64,000 nucleotides of DNA from Setoptus koraiensis (lineage: Eukaryota; Arthropoda), in contig CM106586.1 of the NCBI GenBank assembly GCA_048013815.1, positions 17,360,001 through 17,424,000 on the forward strand, in the 5' to 3' direction. Made by a program: the position numbers and the translations under genes. Below are positions 32,508 to 42,965 of the stretch, one piece after another; the first letter of the stretch is position 1, and the number at the start of each line of letters is the position of its first letter. The notes under the pieces were generated by a model. That model worked only from the letters and a program-made list of their open reading frames with translations, was not told the DNA's origin and did no database searches.

Positions 32508-33768
32508 ACAGCAACAGTTTGCGACTCATCAGCAAACAATTTTGCACAATTTGCATGCAAATAATGGCCTAAATAATCATTTGACTGAGTCGCCACTGGA
32601 AGCCGCAACTGCCATGCAACTCCAAATGCAACTGGCCACCAACAACAACCTGTTGCAAGAGCAACAACAACTACAACATCAATTGGCGCTGTTCAATCAG
32701 GAGCAACAAGCCAACAAGCACTGGCTTCAGATGGCCTCATCTCACGCACCCATATCACTTATGATGCCAACTAATGTGCCAGATTCAACATTGCCGCAAC
32801 CACCGGCGCAAACGCCAGCCAAAGGTAGTGGTTTCTTGTATCCGTTTCCGTCGTTATTGATGCGCAATCTGTTTAGTCCGTATCAACCGCGAAAGCGATC
32901 CAAGAGACATATCAACAACAAAGAGGATCATGTTCAATTGATCAATTTACTCGAGTTAAATGTTGAACCGGAAGAAAGATCAGGCCTGCTCAAAATGTAT
33001 GATGCCAATCAGCATAGAATAAGCAATCTTTCGATGGACACCACACACACATTGTTGTCAAGAAATAAGAAACAACGGGATAATGCAAATTACAGTGATA
33101 ATAGTGACACTCTTCTGTGCAATAAAGACAATCACAATTACACTAATGAAATAACAGAAAACTTTTGTACACATTTCGATCACAATTATCCTAGAAAGAA
33201 ACTGTTGGAAGAGCTTGAAACAGGAAGTTTCAATCAACTTATGGATAAGTTTCTTCAATTTAATGACAAGAAATTGAATGTTCTGGATAAAATTCTCTAC
33301 TTCAATGGAGATCAAGATCTAACTATTGAACAATTCACGGATGGACACAGAAAAGTGTCAAAATATTACGAAAAAGCAAACCCTCAGACTGAAGCCACTC
33401 ACAACAATTGTTCCGATACCATAGATACTACTATTACGCCGTCACGGGCTAAAAATATACACGGTCAATGGAGGACTATTGTAAATGTAGATAAATTTAA
33501 GCAGATAATCAAGCTTAAGCAATGCGAAAACAAGGTACAAGACGACCTCCAGCAGAAGAATAGCATCAAGGCTAGGATAAGTAACAATAATCAACAACAA
33601 CCATTAGGTCGACCCCCCATGACATGCCTTTCAAAAGAAAACAAATTGTCCACATGCCAGCAAGGATATTCAACGTTTCATCTATTAGTCTACGATGATA
33701 TTTCCGGCGGCTTTCTGTTGAATCAATTTCGAGTGCCTTCCAGTTGCTTTTGCGCTTGGACACCCTGA
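25804..33768 (+). CDS. spz-like: Spätzle-family cystine-knot ligand with a giant Q/N-rich prodomain (about 2,654 aa)
   Basis: One uninterrupted frame. Residues 2536-2650 form a Spätzle/neurotrophin knot. C2536 is 20 residues before a tryptophan in HGQWRTIVNVDKFKQ; Drosophila Spätzle has W-x2-IVN-x-D-x2-KQ-x-I at the same spacing to the next cysteine, here C2574. C2608 and C2618 follow, then F-R-V-P-S-S-C-F-C (C2648, C2650). Spätzle proteins are secreted pro-ligands of Toll receptors, cleaved by a serine protease. RKRSKR (2363-2368) is a likely cleavage site; another, RKRQKR, is at 1342-1347. The prodomain (about 2,360 residues) is Gln/Asn/Pro/Ser-rich with an NQN(Y/H) array, an acidic run and 23 glutamines. 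The first ATG is 25804, right after a possible acceptor (GCTACAG), but a clean signal peptide begins only at residue 206 (ATG 26419), so the start may be there (about 2,449 aa). Known Spätzle precursors are mostly well under 1,000 residues. Family assignment is strong; which paralogue is not decidable. Confidence 0.9.
26419..26475 (+). other. Signal peptide within the Spätzle-like frame (possible true start)
   Basis: MLVLAVLAQTVMLAQHCQA is a compact hydrophobic segment followed by a plausible cleavage point before NNS. Upstream is a basic cluster (RRKRKR). If translation began at 25804 the signal would be buried behind 205 residues, which is unusual for a cleaved signal. Starting at ATG 26419 would give a normal N-terminus. 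Confidence 0.6.
28729..28848 (+). repeat. 12-bp coding tandem array (NQNY/NQNH)
   Basis: Ten units of AACCAAAATTAC or AACCAAAATCAC encode five NQNY, four NQNH and one NQNY. The block-like order of Y and H versions shows expansion by duplication of neighbouring units. Confidence 0.93.
32449..32517 (+). repeat. Polyglutamine run, 23 codons, mostly CAA-CAG alternation
   Basis: The run is caa-rich at its start and then alternates caa and cag. Such an interrupted hexamer pattern is typical of Q runs in arthropod proteins. Length polymorphism is likely. Confidence 0.93.
32890..32907 (+). other. Furin-type cleavage site before the ligand region
   Basis: The six codons encode RKRSKR, followed by HINNKED. 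Cleavage here would release a C-terminal piece of 286 residues containing the whole cystine knot. Lesser basic sites (KKQR, PRKK) lie between it and the knot. Confidence 0.65.
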
Positions 33769-33952
33769 TAGTATTTCAAACAGCCAGATCGATATCATGG
33801 CCACTTCGAACATCGCTATCTGACTAACTTTTCTCAGACAATATCAGATTGTTCTTTCTATACAATTAGATAAGTAGAAATGACAAACAGGTTGAGCCAT
33901 TAATTTATTCTTTCAAGTTCATAATTATATCGCAAAAAATATATTGTCAACA

Positions 33953-33958
33953 AATAAA
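33953..33958 (+). terminator. Polyadenylation signal of the Spätzle-like gene
   Basis: AATAAA is 185 bp past the stop codon, followed by an AT- and GT-rich stretch. Confidence 0.6.
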
Positions 33959-34377
33959 AGCTATATTAGATGCTTAATGTGTTATTATTATATTTTTGTT
34001 TATCCATTGACGTCAAACATATTGTTGTTAGGTTGACTTTATCAATATCTTGTTATCACGAACCGTTTTATAATATAAACATGGTAGATATGTAAATCAA
34101 TGTAACTAATCTAATCAAAGTATCAAGAGACTCAAGGAAAGTTGTCCACGTGTTGTTATTTAGTGACTTGACTAACTGTTTGTAAATATTATGTAACCAT
34201 GTCATTGAAAATCTTTAAAACTAGATGGCTGGTGTTGTAATCCGAGAAGATATGTATTGTTTTTCTATTAGAAGCCAAACGATAAAATATTGTAGACTAT
34301 CAATCATCACTTGTTGTTTTAATTGGCAGCTGGGAATAGGTTACTAGAGTCTGATAGAGTATAGATGATCTGGGCAC
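33959..34377. other. AT-rich intergenic region
   Basis: It lies between the Spätzle-like 3' end and the convergent 165-aa gene. I see no gene, tandem repeat or clear signal. Confidence 0.5.
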
Positions 34378-34875
34378 TCAGTCTACCTCAACACAAGACT
34401 CTGAGTCGGTAGTTTGTTGTTGATTATCGGTTTCACATTTGATGACTGTTTGATCAACAGATTCAACAATGGTGGTCTGGGTAGTCTCTGCAATTGAGAC
34501 ATCATTACTTGGAAGTGCGTCACCAGTGTCCTGTTTTGTGATATCTTGAGACGCCACTTCTGGACTTTTCCAATAGCCATGCTTTATGAGGAAACATCTC
34601 AACAGCCTCTCGTTTCTTACTTCTTTTGGTTTATTTGGGTTAGGAGGCGGAATAGTGGCAAACAATTGAGAAGAGTTGACCCTCAGAGTAGGCTCACCAG
34701 CATAAACGTTGAACGGATTTCCACAAATTTTGCAATTCTTGTACAAGATTTTTCCATCTTTAACTCTCTTAGCTTTGGTAGCTTTTGTTTGATGAGATTT
34801 CGTCTCAGGGACACATAAATGATAGGGTGGTCTTTGGGGACTGGAAACTTTATTTGCTTCAGCGGAAGACGACAT
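34378..34875 (-). CDS. Unrecognised 165-aa protein with one CxxC motif
   Basis: The frame starts at ATG 34875 and has no intron. Residues 1-45 are polar and basic (KATKAKR). Residues 46-100 look like a small folded domain around NCKICGNPF (C48, C51), followed by a conserved-looking LLRCFLIKHGYW (about 91-102). The C-terminal 65 residues are acidic, Gln/Thr-rich and probably disordered. A CxxC pair suggests half of a zinc site or a redox pair, but the partner cysteines are not obvious. No signal peptide is present, so it is probably nuclear or cytosolic. I do not recognise the family. Confidence 0.65.
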   Translation of the reverse strand: MSSSAEANKVSSPQRPPYHLCVPETKSHQTKATKAKRVKDGKILYKNCKICGNPFNVYAGEPTLRVNSSQLFATIPPPNPNKPKEVRNERLLRCFLIKHGYWKSPEVASQDITKQDTGDALPSNDVSIAETTQTTIVESVDQTVIKCETDNQQQTTDSESCVEVD

Positions 34876-35554
34876 TCGCTTATTTGTCAGTTATGTAATA
34901 TGATTGTCAGTTATATGATATAAATACTCTCTTCTTCCTCGTGAGGAAAGGGTGAAAATGTTAGAGGAGTCGACAACACTAATGTTGTTTAGGTGATGAT
35001 AAAAATATATAGTGTTTCTAAAAGAAGATAGTCCTCGTGTTATCAAGTGAAATTATAACATGAAGTTGTAGTTGCTAAAAAATGAATCAAAATAAGACAG
35101 GATTTTGTCTAGATTGCTTTGAAGAGTGTACAAGTTTTATAATAGATCAACACACTTAAGATCATACTATGGGGATTTTTGAATCGGTTTGCAGAGGTCG
35201 CTCTGAAGCTCAATGTGATGCAACACCCGTGTTTGGTGCGTGTTTATTTCATGAGTGTACTTGATTGTTAGTTTGTGCGGCAGAACCGGGTGAGCCGTCA
35301 CGAGAAAACTACTCTTGAAATAGTAAAGCGCCACCTAATGTGGAATCTCGAAAGAAACGCACAATGGAACACGTGACTTTGAAAAGTACCAATAAACAAC
35401 AATTTTTTATCCTTCCGACATCACATGTTCTTCTTATTCCTAGTCTCTGAAGCCTCCGCAACAAATATCGTATTCTCTAGTTTCTTCTTATCCTATTCGG
35501 AGAAACTCATTTCATACATTAGTCAATTAATTAGTCAAATATCTCTAAGAACAA
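34876..35554. other. Divergent intergenic region
   Basis: The region lies between two divergently transcribed genes (165-aa gene, minus; two-exon membrane protein, plus) and so holds both promoters. TATATAG (about 35008) and TATATGATATAAATAC (about 34911) are AT-rich candidates. No clear core promoter can be fixed. Confidence 0.45.
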
Positions 35555-36080
35555 ATGTGGTGGGTCAGAATTTATGCCCGAAGATGGCTAGGCAAGTACA
35601 TGGGACAAATCCCGGAGGATCGAGCACGACTATACATGGATCGCAACAGACTTATCTATTTTGCCCTGTCGAGTCTATTCTTCATTAGTATGTGGAGGAG
35701 TACGAATATAAATAATATAAAGGATAAGAACAAAGAGAATCTTGAGGACCTTGCTGAATGTAAGTTGTGGGAGATGTTTGTACGCTAGAATGTTTAGTTT
35801 TACCCTCATGTTGTATTAATGATTCCATCACATATCTATTCCGTCTGCCTGAACTCAATTCACAGATGCCAGTACGCTATCTGAAAGCAACCTGAAAAAA
35901 GGGACTGTGTTCAATTTTAACTTGAGTGAGGGCACTTATGAGAAGTATGAACTGGAAAAGAAGGAATTTTCCAAGTTCTTGGAGGAAAAGGAGTTAATTA
36001 GAAAAGATACACAAGGAAAATTTTTGGCAACATTAGATCACCCAGATTTAGACGAGGAACTTTTGGAGTCTTTAGAATAA
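35555..36080 (+). CDS. Small two-exon membrane protein, 139 aa, unrecognised
   Basis: Exons 35555-35759 and 35866-36080 are joined over a 106-bp intron (GTAAGT to TTCACAG, phase 1), giving 139 residues ending at TAA 36080. Read without splicing, the first exon would stop at 35788. The second exon stays open for 71 codons in the joined frame, which supports the model. The N-terminus is basic and aromatic (MWWVRIYARRW), a membrane segment follows at about 33-47, then a charged helical tail rich in Lys/Glu. A short protein with this layout could be a mitochondrial inner membrane assembly factor, but that is a guess. I do not recognise a family. Confidence 0.72.
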
Positions 36081-36151
36081 ACATCAGAAAGAGAAAGAAA
36101 CGTTAACATAAAAATATATTGCTCTCTTGAACGACTGTTATCACATTTATT
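36076..36151. terminator. Two opposed AATAAA signals, each overlapping a stop codon
   Basis: Plus-strand AATAAA (36076-36081) spans the stop of the two-exon gene. Minus-strand AATAAA (TTTATT, 36146-36151) overlaps the RRP8 stop. The convergent stops are 69 bp apart, so transcripts from the two strands are likely to overlap at their 3' ends. Confidence 0.5.
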
Positions 36152-37058
36152 ACCTAGCCTTATATTGACAGGGTTTCAATTGTATTCTCAAGTCTCTGTT
36201 CTTGTAGTCAAGGTTGGAATCTTGTTTAACAAAATGAAAGAATGTAAAGTATCCATTTGGTGGTAGAGTGTCGGTAGATTTTTGTTTGAAGCCTATGCCC
36301 ATCAATTGATTTGTCCACCTTTTTTCTTTTCCATCGAATCTGGATGTAACTTCTACGATAAGCAATGAACCGTTTTTTTTCAGTATACGTTTAGCCTCTA
36401 ATAATATTTTACCAAGGCTCTTGGCCATCAAACTCAAGGAATAAATGCAGCAATTGATTGATCCGTTCTCTAGGGGAAGGTTCTCCATGTTGGCTTGAGT
36501 TACATCTGGATGAGCGCTGACCAGGTCAAACGAATGAACACGGGTACCCTCCGGTAGACCTTGTTTCAACAATGGATATCTTCCGCATCCAATATCGGCA
36601 AATGTGAGTTTGGTTAGATTGCTGAAATACTTCTTCTTGGAGCTAATATATTCCATAATGTATTGAATGGGTTTGACTGGCCATTTAGAGGCTGCTAACT
36701 CGTAGGCCTCGTGATATGTAACAAACTCGTTTTCGTCCATGGCTGCTTCTTTGGCCTCTATAGTGTACAAATTCTCATCGGCCATTCTTAGTAGAGATGA
36801 GGCCATTTGTAATTTACATTTCTCCACAACACTGAGTCCCTTGGTGCTGGGTCTCACTACGGCAACGGGTTTCTCTTTGGCGTCGGGATCATCCTGCATC
36901 CTGTATTTTCGCTTCACTTTGGATTTGCCCTTCATTTGGAGCTTGCCCTTCATTTTGAGCTTGCCTTTCATTTTGTGGCCGCTTTGCGTGTTGGGCCTGC
37001 CCTTGACGCCGTTCTTGGATTTGGTGCCAGTTTTAATTTTCTTGCTCTTCTTTGCCAT
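36150..37058 (-). CDS. RRP8: RRP8-type ribosomal RNA (adenine-N1) methyltransferase
   Basis: The intronless gene encodes 302 residues. RRP8 (nucleomethylin) is a nucleolar S-adenosylmethionine-dependent methyltransferase that makes m1A in large-subunit rRNA. The N-terminal 75 residues are very basic, a nucleolar-type tail with a short MKGKLK repeat. The catalytic part starts with ADENLYT (about 93-99) and FVTYHEAYE, then WPVKPI. Motif I is FADIGCGRYPLL (153-164). It continues with VHSFDLV (174-180), the family-specific NLPLENGSINCCIYSLSLMAKSLG region (about 193-215, split across two beta strands) and IVEVTSRF (234-241). The SLSLM and EV-SRF motifs are diagnostic for RRP8. Motif I has Arg where many homologues have an acidic residue after GCG. 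The rest of the fold looks intact. Confidence 0.93.
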   Translation of the reverse strand: MAKKSKKIKTGTKSKNGVKGRPNTQSGHKMKGKLKMKGKLQMKGKSKVKRKYRMQDDPDAKEKPVAVVRPSTKGLSVVEKCKLQMASSLLRMADENLYTIEAKEAAMDENEFVTYHEAYELAASKWPVKPIQYIMEYISSKKKYFSNLTKLTFADIGCGRYPLLKQGLPEGTRVHSFDLVSAHPDVTQANMENLPLENGSINCCIYSLSLMAKSLGKILLEAKRILKKNGSLLIVEVTSRFDGKEKRWTNQLMGIGFKQKSTDTLPPNGYFTFFHFVKQDSNLDYKNRDLRIQLKPCQYKAR

Positions 37059-37371
37059 TGTGTGTCAACCTAATGAAATGGTGATTCCGCTCTGGCCGGC
37101 AAAGTAGTGGGTCCGAAAGTGGGTTGCAATGTCTGATTAATTAAATAGATGCATGGGAGAGATATAAAAGTGACAACAGCACTATTTGATGGCAATATTT
37201 TGGTTGTTTCTGTTTCGGTGCTCCTCGTGGTCTGGCAAACACGCCGGCGGCCGCGGTCATGAAGGGGTGTGACAGTTGCGGTTTCGGGGGAGTGGCCGCG
37301 GTCGTATGTGCGCAGTGCGCATCAGTGTGTAGGCTATTCCATTGTGGCAAAATGAATCCATTCTCCGAGAA

Positions 37372-37434
37372 CGTTTTTATATAGAACCCGATATTCATTC
37401 TAATAGAGACTCATTCTCGGGTTCTATACAAACG
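37372..37434. repeat. Imperfect 18-20 bp inverted repeat, 25-nt spacer
   Basis: Left arm 37372-37391 ends TATAGAACCCGA and right arm 37417-37434 starts TCGGGTTCTATA. The arms agree except for a two-base length difference and one substitution. Confidence 0.75.
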
Positions 37435-39777
37435 TTGATTTGGTTGTTGTTATTGTATATGTTTTCTTCGAAAAAGTTTCGGCCCATTAAGGTCTAATGG
37501 GGTTGTTCTGGCGAACGTTCCATTAGAAGTGGCATTAATAGCCATAGAGCGATATTTGTGAGCAAATATTTGTGTGGCAATGAATGAATCGGCGAGATTA
37601 GCGATGTACATGAACATGAGATGTATAGCGATTCTTTTCTTTATTATTTCTATATTTGAACTACTTTTGTGTCCAGTTATACTAATTATAGATATTATAT
37701 TATTATGTTTTATGCTGCCAGCACGCAACTTTGATGTGCAGTTGCTGAAACTGAATGGGCCGCAACAGCCACACGTCTAGTCATTAGGCAACGACAGCAG
37801 CAACAACAACAACAACAACAACAGCAACTGCAAAGCAAACAGACAGATAATAAAGGTTCCAATGTTGATGCGGTTGTCTAATTAGGACATAAAACAGGTT
37901 GCCACTGAGCAACGACAGTGTCCAATTGATGCGGCCAGCCAATCGCTGTCTGGGTGGTCAATCAAAGGGCCGAGTTGACATGTTGCGGTCGGATTGGTTG
38001 TCATGCCATTGCATTTTCAGCCATTCAATAGTTGAGTTGTGTTCAGTCGAGTCATTTTTGGTCACTGGCATTGGCTTGGCGGCCTGGCAGGCCGGCCGGC
38101 CGGCCGGTGAATCAGAGAGCGTTCAATGTGGACGACGATCGGTTCGAATGGTCATGTCGCTGTATTGTTTGCGTTTGAACACAAACATAAATTAGCCCTC
38201 ACAACATTGATCAATGTATATCTGGCGATGTCGCAGTCGCTGTTGTTGTTGTACTTGTGGTTGTGGTTGTTAAATGAATGGCCAGTCGGAGATTAAAATC
38301 AACAACAATATCAGACAGATAATAATAATATGAGACATGTACCGTCTGTTCCCAATTGTTTTATTGGCCATCTCACAAAAGACGACTACAAACATAAACA
38401 AGACAACAAACTAATCAACTAACCGCGCTTCTGTGTGCCTCTAAGAAGAGTCTATATTGCCGAGATTGCTCAAATTCGAAGCTCAATTTGTCGGCGTCTC
38501 TGGCGTGGATTGCAGCAGCATCAGCGGCAGCAAGGGGTGAAGTTTGGAGTGTGTGTGTGCAATATGATCCTGGGGCACCACAAAACAACAGTTGCAAATA
38601 CTCGCCATATTGGCATATTGTTGTTGTTGTTGTTGTTTTTGTTATCTCGGCCGCAATCGATCAGCGTGCGAATCGGTCGGAACTATATGGCGAATTATTG
38701 AGCGACACTATTCGCTTTTTTGCAACACTGTTATCATCAGTTATTCACTCTCGTTTGGTCAACATTTCGACTCACACCAAGAAGGGTTACGGCAAGTACA
38801 AGTTGTGGCCGATAAACAAAGAACACTTTGTCCGACTGACAGTGTGTCGGCTGTGAGAGTGTGACTGAGAGTGTTTTTTCGCAACTCTCAACTATTTCCT
38901 TTTTTCGTTGCTCTTCTCTTAACCATTCACATTTCGATCGGCGATTGGGCATGATGTGTCTATCTGCGTTTGTCGTGTATTATGTAATACGAGTGGCGGT
39001 TGTAATGGCAGTAGGTTATTGACAGACCTTAGAGGGGCAGCAATTTTCAGCACGATTACTGGATCACACAAACAGGCCGGCATTACAATGATTTTTATTG
39101 GTTGTAACGCCGGCCAGCGAGAAACTGCGGCAAACAAATTGGCCCTAATACACACACCGTAGCACCGTATAGGGATAAGTGGCATACGTGCACTTGTTCG
39201 TAGCCAAACCGTGTTGGGGCTAATAATGTGATATATGGCATTGTGTGTGTGTTTGTTGTTTGTGTTGCCTCTGTTCTAGTGCGCACACAGTCAGTTATAT
39301 AATGATTCTACAGAGAGTGAGTAACTTTACAATGATAATTAGCCCCCCGTTCAACGTTTGATTGTTATCAAGACTCATCATGTAGAGATTAGCGACGAGC
39401 TTTGTCTTTGTTTTAAGCCGGCCATCAGCAGCAGCAGCACGTATGCTGTCAAGCTAGAAGCTGGAAAAAAGAAATGATCATTCTCTTGATTAGTTCTTGT
39501 GTGTTTGTTGGTGTAATTGGTTTTCAAGCGCATACACACAGGCAATTATGTGCTTACTCTAATTAGTGATAGACTCTTCCTATCTCCCCACTGATTATGG
39601 CTGTTTGGCTTTGGTTCGGTGTCGTCGTTCACACAGCAACAACCACAGCCAACGCCATACATGTATATGGGTAAGATAATGATGCTTTCACTTTCTCTCT
39701 CTCAGCTCTTTCTATCGCTGCTGTCGCTTTGCAATGTTATGTAATGCAGTTCGAAGGCAATCTTATTTTACAAACAC

Positions 39778-39846
39778 ACAATTGTGCTCACTTTATATTA
39801 CATGTATATATAACTACATACAATAATATAAAGTGAGCACAATTGT
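39778..39846. repeat. 69-nt hairpin with perfect 23-bp stem
   Basis: Left arm 39778-39800 begins ACAATTGTGCTCAC and right arm 39824-39846 ends GTGAGCACAATTGT; all 23 bases pair. The 23-nt loop can extend the stem (ATGTA with TACAT). Size and shape are those of a microRNA precursor or a short hairpin-RNA, but perfect pairing could also mark a recent small inverted-repeat element. Confidence 0.85.
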
Positions 39847-42323
39847 ATCTGATTGAACAATTGATAGCCCACTGACCACATCTCGAGACAACTGTCGCTG
39901 CTTTGTGTTCGGCGCAACATTGCATAACATGTTGTATTGGGTGCCGAGTCAAGTGGATACGCCAACTGAACTGTTTCACTGCTGCTCATGACGACGGTTG
40001 CACACAAACAATTTGACAGTGATAATCAGAATTCCATCAATTCTGTTGCTGGTGTTTATTGTCATCGTACACACACATATATGGAGTTGGCTGTTGCCTG
40101 TCGACTGGCCGCCCGGCTTGCAGCTCGTCAACTGGCCGCCGGTCGGCAGCAATGGACAAAAAACGAGCCGGCCCGACAAGCGGCCAGCGACCGTGCAAAA
40201 GAAGGAAACAAACAATAGACAGAAAGAAGATTGCTGTGAGATAGAGAGAGAGAGAGAGAGAGTTAATTAAAAACGATGATGAAACCGAGCCGATGAGCGA
40301 CAAGCCAGCAGATGACGACGTTCAAGTGCACGAATAATGAAAAGAAATAAACAAGCGACGGCCAGCGAAAAAAGCGTAGGATAAACTGCATGCTATAGGC
40401 ATTGCCATCTGACTTGGCTATAGGCACATAGGTGAGCTGATGGCGATGGCGATGATGATAAACGCAAACAATGGAACACGCAATGAATTGTCTTGAGCTT
40501 TGCGAGCGTCGGCGAGGCTCGAGACAATTTGGCAGAGTTTATAGCGGCGGCGGCGGCGGCAACAACAAGTTGTTTGCCGTTTCCAAACAAGACCGGCCAG
40601 CACACACACACTAATGACCGGTGCGCAAGCCGGCCGACAATGCGAATATCCACTTGTGTTCCTCTCTCATTACATTTCATAAATTATTACGATTCTTGTT
40701 ATTGTTTCGCACAATTGTTACAAGCAACATTTGTCCACCTGTAAGCGCCTATGGCCGGCGCTGGCCACAGGCTTACGTAACCGCTGGCCGGCAGCGCATT
40801 GATGACAGCGTGCGTTTATGTTGTTGGTTGTTGCCTGTTGTTGGCAACAACAAGCAACAACAGGCAACAACAAGCAACAACAAGCAACAACAGGCAACAA
40901 CAGGCAACAACAACTTGTTGCATGAGAATATTATTGACATGCACTTGTAAACACAAACATGATCTTGTTGACAATCGTTTATTGAGGCTGTTGTGACAGC
41001 GAGAGCGTGCTTACAAGCAAACAACATAAATGTACACCGATGTACAATTGCGCCGATGAACAGAGCTAATTGGCTGTTGCCACTTGCAACAGCGGGCCGC
41101 CTTTGCAACTTTGCAAACATGTCGGGATAATTGAGTGACCATAGTTACCAGCATACTGTCGGCAGCCACACGTCGTGTGGCTGCCCACTCTCGCCATTCG
41201 CAACACCGATGACACCGGACACAATTCCGGCAGCAGCAGTTTGACATATGGCCCGGCGGCGGAACATATCAAACTCTCAGTTGTCAGCTGGTTGTGCTGG
41301 CTTGTCGCTTTCGCGCTCTGTCCAATGTCATCGGTGGGCGAGCGGCTACGGGCAACCGGCCGGCAGGGGCACGCTGGCCGACCGCTAACGAGCACGATCG
41401 CCAGCGAACGCGATCACTAACCAACACCGACACGGACAACGCTGGCACACGAATCAAAACTGACCGTCGCAATGTAGGGCGCCGGCAACTGGCATCTGTT
41501 GTTTTGGCAAGGTGTTCATCACCTGTTCAGCGGTGCCATGAGAGCGCTGCCAATCGAGCTGCCAACACACACACACACACACACACACACACTGTTGGAA
41601 TATGAACACACACACACACACGAGAATGAATATCGATTATGGCGAAAACGAGTTCTTTGTTTCAGTGGTCATGACGACGGCTTCGAATTGGACCGCGCGC
41701 AGCCGACCGACGGCCGGGCCGACAGCGACGACATGGCGGACACGATTGTTTTACACGTTACACTTGTTGGCCGGCCGTTGTGGCCGCTGTTGGCGTTGTT
41801 GGCGCTGTTGGCGCTGCTGTTGCAGTAACTTACGGGCAACGAGCGCAACAAGTGTGAGCAGCGAACTCGATTGGCTCAACAAAAGTCATGTTGTTGCGGT
41901 CAGTTAGCGCCTTGACGCCCTAGCAAATTAACCTGGCGACCGCCATTTTGGCCGACTGGCCGACCGGCCGGCCGGCTGCCCCATGCAATCGAGCCGACGA
42001 CCGTTGAGCTAACTGTATTGTGTGAGCTTGCGTAAGTGGTTGCGAGCAGCAATGGGTGCTCGAGCGCCACAGTAGCCTGGCATTAGGCCGCCGACGATAA
42101 GCGAGCCGCCGGGCCAAGCCGAGCATTGCACCGAATAGTCAGACAGATAGTCAGGCAGACAGACAGACAGACAGACAGCAGGCAGGTCTCGGCTATTTGC
42201 TGGGATTAAATGCTGATTCGGCTGATGATTGAATGCATTCGATTCGGTGGCCGAACTACCAAAATAATAATAATAATGATGAATCAACTGGTCGTCGCGA
42301 CGGCGTTTATCGGCGCACCGGCT

Positions 42324-42348
42324 CGAGTTGCATGATGCATGCAACTCG
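42324..42348. repeat. Perfect 11-bp hairpin, 3-nt loop
   Basis: CGAGTTGCATG and CATGCAACTCG are exact reverse complements around ATG. Confidence 0.88.
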
Positions 42349-42940
42349 ACGACCTGTGTATGCGCCAGCGCCAGACGCGGGGCCAAATATCCAAATAAAG
42401 CCCAACTGAAATCGACAGTTGTCTTGCCGGTGTCCAGACTTTGCACTGCACTGCACACTGAGCGCAGCGCAGCCAACAACAAAAAGTGACTGGCAAAGTT
42501 TTTGCGGCACAATCGACAACGAACGGCCAACAACACAAAGAATAACTTAATTTAACTTAATTCATTATTATTATCATTATTATTATTATTTTATCCTCTA
42601 GTTTCTTCGTCTTGTGCTTCTTCTTCTTCTTCAACTTTTGTGTCTGTGACTGTTGTGCCTGGCAGCCAGTCTAACGCACTGTTGTATGCTGCAGCTCGCC
42701 GGGCCATAGGCCAGTCGACAGGTAATAACAGTGGAAGCGGCAGCAATGAAAAGAAGCGACGCAAGATTGAACACATCTGATTGAGAGAAAGAAAAAGAGA
42801 CGAGCCAATGCTGCAATGGTGCTAGTTATAGTTAGTGGTGGCCATATAGTTAGTGCATCCATCTCAACCGATAGATAGATGCTGCTCGTTGAATGTTTCG
42901 TCGAACGTTCTATGCTCCGACTTGCATTTCTGCCCGTCCT

Positions 42941-42965
42941 CTGTAATACAGAGTCTGTATTACAG
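42941..42965. repeat. Perfect 11-bp hairpin, 3-nt loop, with partial third copy
   Basis: CTGTAATACAG and CTGTATTACAG pair exactly around AGT. A further AGTCTGTAT follows directly. Confidence 0.88.

Noticed and set aside
37141-37398. 85-codon minus-strand frame upstream of RRP8
   Set aside because: It overlaps an inverted repeat, has no recognisable composition or signal, and the downstream RRP8 gene has its own start.
37574-37780. Hydrophobic 68-codon plus-strand frame
   Set aside because: The hydrophobic run derives from AT-rich DNA; there is no polyA signal or conserved feature, so a membrane micropeptide cannot be supported.
40845-40920. Hairpin formed by CAACAACAGG repeats
   Set aside because: The pairing arises from simple TTG/CAA repeats on both sides and so says nothing beyond the microsatellite itself.
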